DNA of 64,000 nucleotides from positions 13,409 through 77,408 of the forward strand of contig CAVQJI010000041.1 of the NCBI GenBank assembly GCA_963712715.1. Reading direction: 5' to 3'. Made by a program: the position numbers and the translations under genes. Shown here piece by piece: positions 41,688 through 50,159 of this stretch (positions are counted from its first letter, which is position 1; every line of letters begins with the position of its first letter). Under the pieces are notes generated by a model. That model made no database searches. It had not been told where the DNA came from and saw only the letters and a list, made by a program, of their open reading frames with translations. This DNA comes from JAFEDN01 sp963712715. Its GTDB lineage: Bacteria > Pseudomonadota > Gammaproteobacteria > Coxiellales > Coxiellaceae.

Positions 41688-43292
41688 ATGACTACTCATA
41701 CTGCACATCATCACGGTTATCCGCATTCAGCGACTTTCGGGGCCTGGGTCAAGCGTTGGGTATTTACCACGAATCACAAAGATATTGGCACGCTGTATTT
41801 GCTCACTTCTTTATTTATGTTTTTTGTTGGTGGCGCGATGGCGATGCTGATCCGTATGCAATTATTTCATCCGGGAAGCCGTCTGCTCGATCCTGATTTT
41901 TATAATCAGATGGTGACCATGCACGGTTTGATCATGATTTTTGGCGTCGTCATGCCGGCGTTTGTGGGATTGGCGAACTGGCAATTGCCGTTGATGATCG
42001 GCGCCCCTGACATGGCGTTGCCGCGTCTGAATAACTGGAGTTTTTGGCTGTTGCCGTTTGCGTTTATTATTTTATTTAGCACTTTATTTATGCATGGCCC
42101 GGGTCCGAACTTTGGCTGGACTTTTTACGCTCCGCTGTCGACTACTTATGGCCCGCCCAGTACGGATTACATGATTTTCGCTATTCACATTATGGGATTG
42201 TCTTCGATTCTGGGGTCTATCAATATTATCGCCACGTTACTCAACATGCGCACCAAAGGCATGAAATTAATCGATATGCCCATTTTTTGCTGGGGCTGGT
42301 TTATTACCGCCTTTTTATTATTGGGTATCATGCCCGTGTTAGCTGGGACAGTGACTATGATGCTGACCGACCGTCATTTCGGCACCAGTTTTTTTAACGC
42401 GGCTGGCGGCGGCGATCCGCTATTATTTCAGCATTTATTCTGGTTTTTTGGTCATCCTGAAGTGTATGTATTAATTCTACCGGCGTTTGGAGTGATTTCT
42501 GAAATTATCCCGACGTTCGCACGTAAACGTCTATTTGGGCGCACAGCGATGATTTATGCGATCGGTATCATTGCTGTCCTGTCGTATATTGTTTGGGTGC
42601 ATCACATGTTTACCACGGGGGTGCCGTTGGCGGCGGAATTATTTTTTATGTATTCCACCATGTTAATCGCTGTTCCCACCGGCGTGAAGATATTCAACTG
42701 GGTCGCCACGATGTACCGTGGCGCAATGACGTTTGAAACGCCGATGTTATTTGCGGTAGGATTTTTATTTTTCTTTACCATCGGTGGTTTCTCCGGACTG
42801 ATGCTGGCCATTGTGCCCGCTGATTTCCAGTACCAGGACACGTATTTTGTCGTGGCTCACTTTCATTATGTGCTCATTGCCGGTTCTATTTTTGCATTAA
42901 TGGCTGGCGTTTATTTCTGGATCCCGAAGTGGACCGGAGTCATGTATAACGAGCGGGCTGGCGAATGGCACTTCTGGCTGTCGATGATTTCATTTAATAT
43001 CACGTTTTTTCCCATGCACTTTTTAGGTTTGGCCGGGATGCCCAGGCGTATCCCGGATTATGCGCTGCAGTTTACTGATTTTAATGTTGTCGCCAGTATT
43101 GGCGCGTTTATTTTTGGCATAGCGCAATTATTATTTTTATATAACATTGTTTACTGCATCCGCGGTAAAGGTCGCAGGGCGTCTGATCGCGTTTGGGAAG
43201 GCTCGCGAGGGCTGGAATGGCTGGTCCCTTCGCCGGCTCCTTATCACACTTATACACATTCTTCGCATTTTTCTGAAGGAGAATCTCATTGA
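41688..43292 (+). CDS. coxA: Cytochrome c oxidase subunit I
   Basis: Catalytic subunit, 534 residues and 12 membrane segments. Hallmarks: TTNHKDIGTLYL near the N-terminus, TMHGLIMIFGVVMP (low-spin heme His), FWFFGHPEVYVLILPAFG (CuB His-Tyr cross-link), WVHHMFTTG (CuB His pair) and YYVVAHFHYVLIAGS-like QDTYFVVAHFHYVLI (heme a3/a ligands). It reduces oxygen to water and pumps protons. The stop overlaps the TTG start of the next gene. The enzyme needs heme A, made by the ctaA/ctaB genes downstream. The frame is intact. Confidence 0.97.
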   Translation: MTTHTAHHHGYPHSATFGAWVKRWVFTTNHKDIGTLYLLTSLFMFFVGGAMAMLIRMQLFHPGSRLLDPDFYNQMVTMHGLIMIFGVVMPAFVGLANWQLPLMIGAPDMALPRLNNWSFWLLPFAFIILFSTLFMHGPGPNFGWTFYAPLSTTYGPPSTDYMIFAIHIMGLSSILGSINIIATLLNMRTKGMKLIDMPIFCWGWFITAFLLLGIMPVLAGTVTMMLTDRHFGTSFFNAAGGGDPLLFQHLFWFFGHPEVYVLILPAFGVISEIIPTFARKRLFGRTAMIYAIGIIAVLSYIVWVHHMFTTGVPLAAELFFMYSTMLIAVPTGVKIFNWVATMYRGAMTFETPMLFAVGFLFFFTIGGFSGLMLAIVPADFQYQDTYFVVAHFHYVLIAGSIFALMAGVYFWIPKWTGVMYNERAGEWHFWLSMISFNITFFPMHFLGLAGMPRRIPDYALQFTDFNVVASIGAFIFGIAQLLFLYNIVYCIRGKGRRASDRVWEGSRGLEWLVPSPAPYHTYTHSSHFSEGESH

Positions 43293-43828
43293 GTGACGTT
43301 AAGCCGAAGCGTCGGATAAAGCGTATTACTGTTATTTTATGCGTTGCCGCAGTCGCCATGTTTGGTTTTGCTTATTTATTGGTGCCTTTTTATAACGCGT
43401 TATGTAAACAACTGGGCATTAACGGCAAACCCAATTTAGCACCCGTGGCACAATCCCATGACCAGGATGCGACGCGGCTGTTGACCATGCAATTTGTCAC
43501 CTCGATGAATGCCAATTTGCCCGATTTTGAATTTTATTCCAAAACTCATGAACTGCAGTTCCATCCCGGTGATAATGAAACCGTGTTATTCTTCGTGAAA
43601 AACAATACCGGCCATGCTGTGACCGTGCAGGCGATACCCAGCGTCACTCCGGGTTTGGCGGCTCAATACGTGAAAAAAACCGAGTGCTTTTGCTTTACCC
43701 AACAAACCCTGGGCGCGCACGAAGCGAAAATAATGCCACTACTATTTCACATCGATAAATCCATACCCGCTGATCTTAATACCTTAACTTTATCTTATAC
43801 TTTGTTTTCAGCCAGAAAAAAAATATAA
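43289..43828 (+). CDS. ctaG: Cytochrome c oxidase assembly protein CtaG/Cox11
   Basis: Inserts CuB into subunit I. 179 residues starting with TTG at 43289 (SDVKPKRRIKRI), chosen because AAGGAG stands 8 bases upstream and no ATG is available; it overlaps coxA by 4 bp. One N-terminal membrane anchor (VILCVAAVAMFGFAYLLVPF), then the periplasmic copper-binding domain with the conserved CFCF in KKTECFCFTQQTLGAHEAKI and FHIDKSIPADLNTLTLSYTL at the end. The standard gene order would continue with coxC, but two unrelated genes intervene here. Confidence 0.95.
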   Translation: MSDVKPKRRIKRITVILCVAAVAMFGFAYLLVPFYNALCKQLGINGKPNLAPVAQSHDQDATRLLTMQFVTSMNANLPDFEFYSKTHELQFHPGDNETVLFFVKNNTGHAVTVQAIPSVTPGLAAQYVKKTECFCFTQQTLGAHEAKIMPLLFHIDKSIPADLNTLTLSYTLFSARKKI

Positions 43829-43948
43829 TAATCATGGATTAAGGGGGTGTAATTAAACTGCGGTCAGTACAGGCAGTAGGTCTCGTCATTCCGCAACACG
43901 GCACTGAACCGCCGTTTTAATTGTACCCGGATCACTGGAGATAACTTT

Positions 43949-44524
43949 ATGAAAAAATCGGTTTTCCTGTCACTATCTTTAGTTTTTGGCGCCAGCCTGA
44001 TACTGATATCGTTTAAATCTCATCAAACATATTTTCCTTATGTGCTTTCTGATAACTACATAAGGGTTAATGATTATCCAGAATTGTTGGCGCAGGCTAA
44101 ATCGCTACCGGCGTTTGGCGTTATCATGCAAAGTCCAAAAAAACATTTTGGAAGATTGAAAGTAAATAGTGACTATATTGATAAATTATATCCTGTTTTG
44201 CTAAATTCCCTGCGTGAGGATGAAAAAACATGTTTAAAGCGTAATAATACTGACTTCCCCCATATCACTTTGAAGGGTCATCTGTCTCAGCCCCGGCCTG
44301 ATGTGTTGGATGGTGAACGCTTTGATTTTAAAATAACTGGTATATTCAGAGAAAAAAGAATCAAAGTATATCCCTTATTTAAAGTAGAGGAGACCTGGTA
44401 TGAAGCCGCTGTTGAATCCCCCCAATTGCTGTCATCATTTTATAAAATTTCCCATCCGGAACTATTTCACATCAGTATCGCTGTCTCAAGAAAAATTATT
44501 TCCAATTCGAAGTGCTTTGAGTGA
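43949..44524 (+). CDS. Exported 2H-phosphoesterase-like protein
   Basis: 191 residues. N-terminal signal peptide (KKSVFLSLSLVFGASLILIS). Two H-x-S/T-x tetrapeptides, HITL (105-108) and HISI (174-177), each next to a hydrophobic strand and about 70 residues apart, as in the 2H phosphoesterase superfamily (LigT, CPDase, AKAP-like), whose members act on 2',5' or cyclic phosphate RNA ends. The family match is by motif only. The ATG is preceded by GGAGATAACTTT. It lies between ctaG and coxC where no such gene is normally found and has no counterpart in the standard cluster. Confidence 0.65.
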   Translation: MKKSVFLSLSLVFGASLILISFKSHQTYFPYVLSDNYIRVNDYPELLAQAKSLPAFGVIMQSPKKHFGRLKVNSDYIDKLYPVLLNSLREDEKTCLKRNNTDFPHITLKGHLSQPRPDVLDGERFDFKITGIFREKRIKVYPLFKVEETWYEAAVESPQLLSSFYKISHPELFHISIAVSRKIISNSKCFE

Positions 44525-44525
44525 A

Positions 44526-46253
44526 TCAGACAATCGCGGTGTCAGGTGCTGGCAATTTAATTTCAGTTCTGGCTTCCGCTTCGGTGACGATACAAACCTG
44601 CTTACCTCGAAACGCCAGCCCAATTTTCAGAATGTTGTGGATGCCCTGACCCCGTAGTTCGGCTGAGTATTGACGTTCGTTAATTTGACGCAAAGCATCC
44701 ACAGCGGCTTTTTTTAAAGTGATTTTTTTCTCGCGCGCGGTTTTAAATTCAAGGATAATGCCGAGCTGCCCGGTATCCTTGGGAATTAATAAAACGTCAT
44801 AGCGCCCATACCCGCTTTCATGATTGGATTTGACTTCGTGAGTATCGCTGAGACTCACCATCATTCCCAGGACGAAACCATGATAAAATTTTTCCGGCTC
44901 ATGACCGGAAGCGTCAAAAATACTCATGGTTTCCAGTAAATACCTTTGCAGGCGATCGGCAAATTCCTCCACCCGGCCTTCGGTGAGACTGAGTAAAAAT
45001 TCCAAATACTGATTATTGCCCAACGGCTCTGATAACCAGTTTCGAATAATATCCCGATATAGAGACATAATTTCTGCGTTTGGCACGGCCAATTCGCATT
45101 GCGATTGCACATCTTTTGGTTCGGTATGGATGGCCTTAAAATATCCGCAAAAAAGGAATAAACTCCATACTGCGTTTTTATCATTCTCGAGATTCCCAAA
45201 CACCATATGTTCATCGATCAAAGCGGTAATGGATTCATTATGAATGACCGATTCCAAATCCATCTTAAGCTGTCTGCTGCCTCGCGCCAGCAGATGCTTA
45301 ACCAGATCGTTGCCGCTGGTATTAACCCAATAAGGTTTGAGCAAACCCCGTTTCTGAACACAATTTATTAGCGACCAGGGATTATAAATAATGGAATTGC
45401 CGATTTGATAACCGTTATACCATCGTCGAATATTGTTGTAATTATCGCTCAGATGGGCTTTTTTCAGTAACTCTTTAACTTCTGAATCGGTAAATCCAAA
45501 ATGTTCGCTATATTGTGTATCCATAATCGAATACACGTCTATATTATTTGCGCCTGAAAACAGGCTTTCTTTAGAGATTCTCAGAATGCCGGTAATAAAC
45601 GCCCGTTCCAGGTATTGATTGGTTTTTAAGGCATCGCCAAGTAATTCCCTCATTGTTTCGATCATTTTATCATAATACCCATACAAATAGCTGGCCTGGA
45701 TAGGAGTATCATACTCATCTATCAGTATCCATGCCTTAACCCCGTGGTGTTTATAAAGGTAGTAACATAAATCAGCGAGAGCCGTGCTGATGAAAGCGGG
45801 TGTGGCTTCAACATCAAGGACTGTTAAAAATACTTTCTTGTCAGACTCACTGAGTTTTTCGCTGGATAAAAGATATTGAAATTCGCGATATAATTGCGAT
45901 AAAAGCCTGCAAAGCCTGTCATAAGCCGATTCAAATTCCGGGTTTTTAACTCCTTTGAAAGAGAGAAATATAACCGGATATTGTCCCTGATGTTGCATAT
46001 AAGCGTTGCCTGTTTCAGCGATCTTTAATCCCTCAAATAAGCCTTTTGTTGAATGGCCACGCACTTCTGCGGAGAGAAAATATCGTAACATGGATAAATT
46101 CAAAGTCTTGCCAAAGCGTCGTGGACGGGTAACCACCGTCACCTGAGCGCCGAAATTATCCAGTACTTCTTTGATAAATAAAGTTTTGTCGACAAAATCC
46201 AGTTTTTTTTCAATGAGGTCGCCGAAATTATCATATCCAATAGGCAGGTGCAT
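44526..46253 (-). CDS. AAA-ATPase-like protein with PD-(D/E)XK nuclease domain (DUF1703)
   Basis: 575 residues from the ATG at 46253 (MHLPIGYDNFGDLIEKKLDF), which has AAGGAGAGG upstream; an ATG 69 bases earlier is unlikely. The N-terminal AAA-ATPase_like domain has Walker A TRPRRFGKTLNLSML and Walker B AWILIDEYDTPIQ. The C-terminal domain has the nuclease pattern GYGRYDVLLIP..LGIILEFKTA (D..E.K). The family is large, lineage-expanded and of unknown function, possibly selfish or regulatory. It interrupts the oxidase operon on the opposite strand, so it was probably inserted there after the operon formed. Frame intact. Confidence 0.88.
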   Translation of the reverse strand: MHLPIGYDNFGDLIEKKLDFVDKTLFIKEVLDNFGAQVTVVTRPRRFGKTLNLSMLRYFLSAEVRGHSTKGLFEGLKIAETGNAYMQHQGQYPVIFLSFKGVKNPEFESAYDRLCRLLSQLYREFQYLLSSEKLSESDKKVFLTVLDVEATPAFISTALADLCYYLYKHHGVKAWILIDEYDTPIQASYLYGYYDKMIETMRELLGDALKTNQYLERAFITGILRISKESLFSGANNIDVYSIMDTQYSEHFGFTDSEVKELLKKAHLSDNYNNIRRWYNGYQIGNSIIYNPWSLINCVQKRGLLKPYWVNTSGNDLVKHLLARGSRQLKMDLESVIHNESITALIDEHMVFGNLENDKNAVWSLFLFCGYFKAIHTEPKDVQSQCELAVPNAEIMSLYRDIIRNWLSEPLGNNQYLEFLLSLTEGRVEEFADRLQRYLLETMSIFDASGHEPEKFYHGFVLGMMVSLSDTHEVKSNHESGYGRYDVLLIPKDTGQLGIILEFKTAREKKITLKKAAVDALRQINERQYSAELRGQGIHNILKIGLAFRGKQVCIVTEAEARTEIKLPAPDTAIV

Positions 46254-46371
46254 TATCCTCTCCTTGTATTTTCTGATTATATTATACCAAATGGAACATC
46301 GATGACAACTATTCTTTTCCATTTTCTATAAATTTTGTTACTATATCCACCAAATTGAAGAAGGATGGGTT

Positions 46372-47262
46372 ATGTCGTCAGATCATCACTCAGGTGGTTA
46401 TTATTTACCGAATCCCAGTTATTGGCCGATTATCGGCTCGATAGCCATTTTTTGTCTTTTAGTGGGAGCCGCCAATTGGCTGCACGGCAATATCATTGGC
46501 CCCATATTATTTTTTGCGGGTGCGATTGTCCTCGCCGTCATGCTGTTTGGATGGTTCGGCACGGTCATTAGCGAAACCCGGGCGGGATTACTGCAAGATC
46601 CGCAAGTGGACCGTTCGTTCCGATGGGGCATGGTCTGGTTTATTTTTAGCGAAGTTATGTTCTTCGGCGCTTTCTTCGGCGCGCTCTTTTATACGCGGGT
46701 CTTGTCGGTACCGTGGTTGAGCGGCGAAGGCAGCAATGCCGCCATCCTGACTCACATGCTGCTATGGCCCCAATTCACCCAGTCCTGGCCGTTGTATCAA
46801 ACCCCCAATCCGGCTTTGTTTGCAGGACCGCGCGAAGTGATGAGTGCATGGGGAATTCCAGCGATCAACACGGCTATCCTGCTCAGCAGCGGTGTGACGA
46901 TCACCATCGCGCATTGGGGGGTTTTAAAAAACCGCCGCATGCAAATGATGACGGCCCAGCTGGCGACTATTTTGTTGGGCATTGCCTTTTTATGCCTGCA
47001 GGCGCATGAATATTGGGAAGCATACTCGCTGCTCAATTTAAAATTATCCGCCGGAATCTATGGCACCACTTTTTTTATGCTGACGGGATTTCATGGTCTG
47101 CATGTCACCATTGGCACGATTATGTTAATCGTGATTTTGTGGAGAATGCTCAAAGGCGACTTTAATAGCCAGGAACATTTTGGTTTTGAAGCCGCCTCCT
47201 GGTACTGGCATTTTGTAGACGTGATATGGCTGATTTTGTTTATATTCGTTTATTGGCTATAA
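46372..47262 (+). CDS. coxC: Cytochrome c oxidase subunit III
   Basis: 296 residues, seven membrane segments. Hallmarks: the lipid-contacting FGWFGTVISETRAGLLQDPQ region, RWGMVWFIFSEVMFFGAFFG with the membrane Glu, HEYWEAYSLLNLKLSAGIYG, FFMLTGFHGLHVTIGTIMLI and the C-terminal ASWYWHFVDVIWLILFIFVY. It stabilises the catalytic core and the proton pathway. Two acquired genes separate it from ctaG. The end is followed after 12 bp by a palindromic repeat. Confidence 0.96.
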   Translation: MSSDHHSGGYYLPNPSYWPIIGSIAIFCLLVGAANWLHGNIIGPILFFAGAIVLAVMLFGWFGTVISETRAGLLQDPQVDRSFRWGMVWFIFSEVMFFGAFFGALFYTRVLSVPWLSGEGSNAAILTHMLLWPQFTQSWPLYQTPNPALFAGPREVMSAWGIPAINTAILLSSGVTITIAHWGVLKNRRMQMMTAQLATILLGIAFLCLQAHEYWEAYSLLNLKLSAGIYGTTFFMLTGFHGLHVTIGTIMLIVILWRMLKGDFNSQEHFGFEAASWYWHFVDVIWLILFIFVYWL

Positions 47263-47274
47263 GTAATTTTAAAC

Positions 47275-47359
47275 CGTCATTGCGAGCGCCCGCGAAGCAA
47301 TCCAGTACGAGCTTTGTAGAAATTCTGTACTGGATTGCTTCGCTGGCGCTCGCAATGAC
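47275..47359. repeat. CGTCATTGCGAGC palindromic repeat, copy 4
   Basis: CCGTCATTGCGAGCGCCCGCG.. and ..CGCTGGCGCTCGCAATGAC, inner arms AAGCAATCCAGTAC/GTACTGGATTGCTT. It sits between convergent coxC and the DUF2909 gene; its end overlaps the TAG stop of the latter. Confidence 0.9.
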
Positions 47360-47559
47360 TATATCCCATGCGGATGAACCCAGCCCAGGCCGTAGGCGAT
47401 AAATAACAACGCGAACAAGAGCACGGATAAGCCAATGCGCCAGGTTAATGCCTGCACCATGTGCCCGGCGTCTTTGCGATATAACAAATAATACATAGCG
47501 CTGATTAAGCAATATAAAATGATTAATAAAACCGCGACGACAATTAATTTAAAAAACAT
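47359..47559 (-). CDS. DUF2909 twin-transmembrane protein
   Basis: 66 residues from an ATG at 47559 (MFFKLIVVAVLLIILYCLIS), with two membrane segments and the conserved MYYLLYRKDAGHMVQALTWRIG loop between them, the hallmark of the DUF2909 family. A gene of this family, read against the operon between subunit III and SURF1, is typical of gammaproteobacterial aa3 clusters, which suggests a role in oxidase assembly, though none is proven. It overlaps the start of the SURF1 gene by 41 bp. The stop lies in palindromic repeat copy 4. Confidence 0.87.
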   Translation of the reverse strand: MFFKLIVVAVLLIILYCLISAMYYLLYRKDAGHMVQALTWRIGLSVLLFALLFIAYGLGWVHPHGI

Positions 47560-48286
47560 CCATTTATCCCTCCGTTTGGGCCAATGGGAGTTTAAACCTG
47601 GCTTAATACCCACCCTGGCGATGTTAGTATTGTTACCATTACTTTTATCCCTTGGCGTTTGGCAAATGCATCGGGCTACCGCCAAACAACAATTGCTCAA
47701 TCAGTTCGCGCAGCGTTCGCGGCAAGCGCCGCAACCTCTGGCCGACTATGAACCCGTTTATACGCCAGTGCAAGTCACTGGATCTTATGAAAGCGAGCAT
47801 CCTATTTTACTGGATAATCGGATTGTAAACCACCGGCCAGGTTACGATGTGCTAGTACCATTCATTCCTTCTGGTGAAAGCAGGGCAGTATTAATTAATC
47901 TCGGCTGGGTTCCTCGCAATAATCCTGCTTTCGGAAACATTTTTCGGTCGCGAATAGGAGCATCAGGAGTGGAACGCGTGGTGGGTTTAGTGCAAACGCC
48001 CCAACATAATCTGGTTTTGGCGCACCCAAAAACCGAATTGCATTGGCCACTTCTGATAGAAGATATTCGCCTGGACAGCCTGAGCCGGATTTTAAATAGA
48101 CCTTTATATCCGTTTATTTTACTATTGTCAGATAAAGGGGACGACTTTACTCTCCATTGGGAAATCGCTGCCAGTGTCAGTCCGGCGCGGCACCGCGCTT
48201 ATGCGGCGCAATGGTTCCTGTTAGCGCTGACTCTATTGATTTTATATTTTAAATTAAATATGAGTCCAACCAGCAATTCCCGCTGA
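47519..48286 (+). CDS. SURF1-family oxidase assembly protein
   Basis: 255 residues. Two membrane segments (PTLAMLVLLPLLLSLGVWQM and the C-terminal WFLLALTLLILYF) flank a periplasmic domain with VQVTGSYESEHPILLDNRIV, YDVLVPFIPSGESRAVLINL GWVPR-type motifs and HYAYAAQWF-like HRAYAAQWFLL. SURF1 helps heme A insertion into subunit I. The ATG at 47519 is the only ATG giving a sensible length but has no clear ribosome-binding site; an in-frame TTG at 47576 is an alternative. The C-terminal TSNSR and stop are encoded by repeat copy D. Confidence 0.9.
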   Translation: MINKTATTINLKNIHLSLRLGQWEFKPGLIPTLAMLVLLPLLLSLGVWQMHRATAKQQLLNQFAQRSRQAPQPLADYEPVYTPVQVTGSYESEHPILLDNRIVNHRPGYDVLVPFIPSGESRAVLINLGWVPRNNPAFGNIFRSRIGASGVERVVGLVQTPQHNLVLAHPKTELHWPLLIEDIRLDSLSRILNRPLYPFILLLSDKGDDFTLHWEIAASVSPARHRAYAAQWFLLALTLLILYFKLNMSPTSNSR

Positions 48287-48475
48287 GTACAGCGAGAATT
48301 GCTTCCTGTTTTTATCCTGCGCTCGGCGAAGCCGATGCTCGGAATGAAGGGGGAGATTCGCGATTCTCCCCCTTGCGATCCCCCATCGCGGGGATAATTT
48401 TCTACGAAAATTATTTTTTTATAAGGGTGATTTATTTTATTAAATCAAATGGGTAAAATTAACCGGGAATTGCTG
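48270..48475 (+). repeat. Dispersed 'CAATTCCCGCT' TIR repeat, copy D
   Basis: 206 bp from CCAGCAATTCCCGCT (48270-48284) to CCGGGAATTGCTG (48463-48475). The interior (TCCTGCGCTCGGCGAAGCCG, AGATTCGCGATTCTCCC, TTTTCTACGAAAATTATTTT) nearly matches copy C. The left terminal repeat encodes the stop of SURF1. Confidence 0.9.
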
Positions 48476-48488
48476 TAGTAGAACAAAA

Positions 48489-49048
48489 ATGAAACGTCTG
48501 CCTTCTTCACCCAAAAAAGCCCGTCGCATATTTTTAATTATTTTATTATTATTTTTGACGCCTATTTGGTGATACTCGCCAAAGTTTTTTATGCGCATAA
48601 AACCTGGTTGCCTCGACACACTGTGAACCACGGTCAATTGCTGGCGCCGCCACTGGCGCTGCAACAATTGACGCGATCCTGGCGGAGCGCGGCTGCGATC
48701 TGGGTATTGGTATTCATCCACAACGGAAGTTGTGATGATTTTTGTTGGCAAAACTTGCATAATATGAGGCAAATTCAGCGGGCTTTGGGCAAAGATATTC
48801 ACCGTCTGCAACGGGTATTTTTAACTTCCGAAAAAGCGGATGAGAAACTTCAACAATGGTTAAGCGCCAATGAAACCCTGCACTGGCAGGTTGCGGAGTC
48901 CGACCTTGTCCGGGTGTTGGGGCCTCCTGCGACGTGGTACGTGGTCGATCCTTTGGGAAACATCATATTGAGTTATCCCGCCAATACGAATCCGGAAGCC
49001 ATACTGGATGATTTAAACTACCTGATGGGAGTATCAAACATTGGATAA
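48489..49048 (+). pseudogene. Thioredoxin-like/SCO-like oxidase assembly protein, frameshifted
   Basis: Two frames combine: MKRLPSSPKKARRIFLIILL then LFLTPI from the ATG at 48489 (basic, then one membrane segment), and from about 48566 LVILAKVFYAHKTWLPRHTV, VLVFIHNGSCDDFCWQNLHN and WYVVDPLGNIILSYPANTNP. The CxxxC (SCDDFC) and the final FxDPLGNIxLxY pattern match thioredoxin-fold copper chaperones of the SCO type that accompany ctaA. One lost base in the AT-rich tract 48535-48566 separates anchor from domain. The gene would fit between SURF1 and ctaA, where such genes are usual. Without the anchor the domain would stay in the cytoplasm. Confidence 0.72.
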
Positions 49049-50159
49049 ACATCTCGAGTTTCCTTTGAATCGGAACTTTCCCTGGACGCTATATTCCGCG
49101 GAATCGGTGGCAGCATGCCTGGCTTATTATAATAGGCTAACTATCATTGCTTTAATTCTAGCGGTCTTTGTGATTATGCTGGGCGCTTACACTCGCCTGA
49201 CCGACGCCGGTTTAGGCTGCCCCGACTGGCCGGGCTGCTATGGTCATATGGTATTGCCTGCCGATCAGCCAGCGTTAGGCGTCGCGCAGCAGGTTTATCC
49301 GGATCAGCCCTTGGTGGCCCATAAGGCCTGGACGGAAATGGCGCACCGTTACGTGGCCGGTACTTTAGGAATTCTCATTGCCATTTTAGCCGGATGGGCG
49401 GTGATTAATCGGCGCATGGGATCGCCGCAACCTATCGTCACACCATTTTTATTAGTTGCCGTGCTTATTTTTCAGGCGGCTCTGGGCATGTGGACGGTGA
49501 CGTTGAAATTATTACCGTTAGTCGTGACTGGCCATCTATTAGGTGGTATGGCGATTGCCGGATTACTCAGCTGGTTATCCTGCGCTACTTTTCAGTGGAA
49601 TGGCCGGGCCACTCTGAACTGTAAAAACAGCATGCGGCGACTCGGACTAACAATCGTGTTGCTGGGTTTAATTATTCTGATTATCCAGATATTCCTGGGT
49701 GCGTGGACCAGCACTAACTATGCCGCCCTTGCTTACGGATCTGATTGGGGAGCGATACTGAACGGGACACTGTGGAAGCATGCTTTTAATCTTCTCAGTC
49801 CGGTAGGTCCCAACTATGAGGGTGGCCGTTTAGATATGGAAACGCGGATTATGATTCAGAAGGTGCATCGTTATGGAGCGTTTGTGACATTTGTTTATCT
49901 GATGGGAACTGCTACGATCTGCAATACCGTACGAAGACGGAACGTTATTCCAAATAGCTTTGCTTCGTTGCGCTGGTTAGCATGGACGATCGCGGCGCTC
50001 TTATGCACTCAGGTGGCTTTAGGTATAATCAACGTCGTCAAACTTTTGCCCCTGGCTATCGCAGTCGCGCACAATGGCGTCGCGGTCTTATTGTTAATCG
50101 CAGTGGTCGCACTTTTACAAAGGTTTCAGAAGAATGCAATATCCACACCTGTGGCGTGA
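49041..50159 (+). CDS. ctaA: Heme A synthase (CtaA/COX15)
   Basis: Oxidises the heme O methyl group to a formyl, giving heme A. 372 residues, eight membrane segments. Signatures: LGAYTRLTDAGLGCPDWPGC YG-type loop with two Cys, HRYVAGTLGILIAILAGW (heme His), ALGMWTVTLKLLPLVVTGHL, WTSTNYAALAYGSDW, VHRYGAFVTFVYLM and HNGVAVLLLIAVVALLQR. It is the type with paired Cys. Start TTG at 49041 overlaps the preceding gene by 8 bp; GGGA lies upstream. The end overlaps ctaB by 26 bp. Confidence 0.93.
   Translation: MDKHLEFPLNRNFPWTLYSAESVAACLAYYNRLTIIALILAVFVIMLGAYTRLTDAGLGCPDWPGCYGHMVLPADQPALGVAQQVYPDQPLVAHKAWTEMAHRYVAGTLGILIAILAGWAVINRRMGSPQPIVTPFLLVAVLIFQAALGMWTVTLKLLPLVVTGHLLGGMAIAGLLSWLSCATFQWNGRATLNCKNSMRRLGLTIVLLGLIILIIQIFLGAWTSTNYAALAYGSDWGAILNGTLWKHAFNLLSPVGPNYEGGRLDMETRIMIQKVHRYGAFVTFVYLMGTATICNTVRRRNVIPNSFASLRWLAWTIAALLCTQVALGIINVVKLLPLAIAVAHNGVAVLLLIAVVALLQRFQKNAISTPVA

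Noticed and set aside
47359..47700. Longer version (113 residues) of the DUF2909 gene
   Set aside because: The additional N-terminal 47 residues lie antisense to SURF1 and lack family character; the internal ATG at 47559 gives the normal 66-residue protein.
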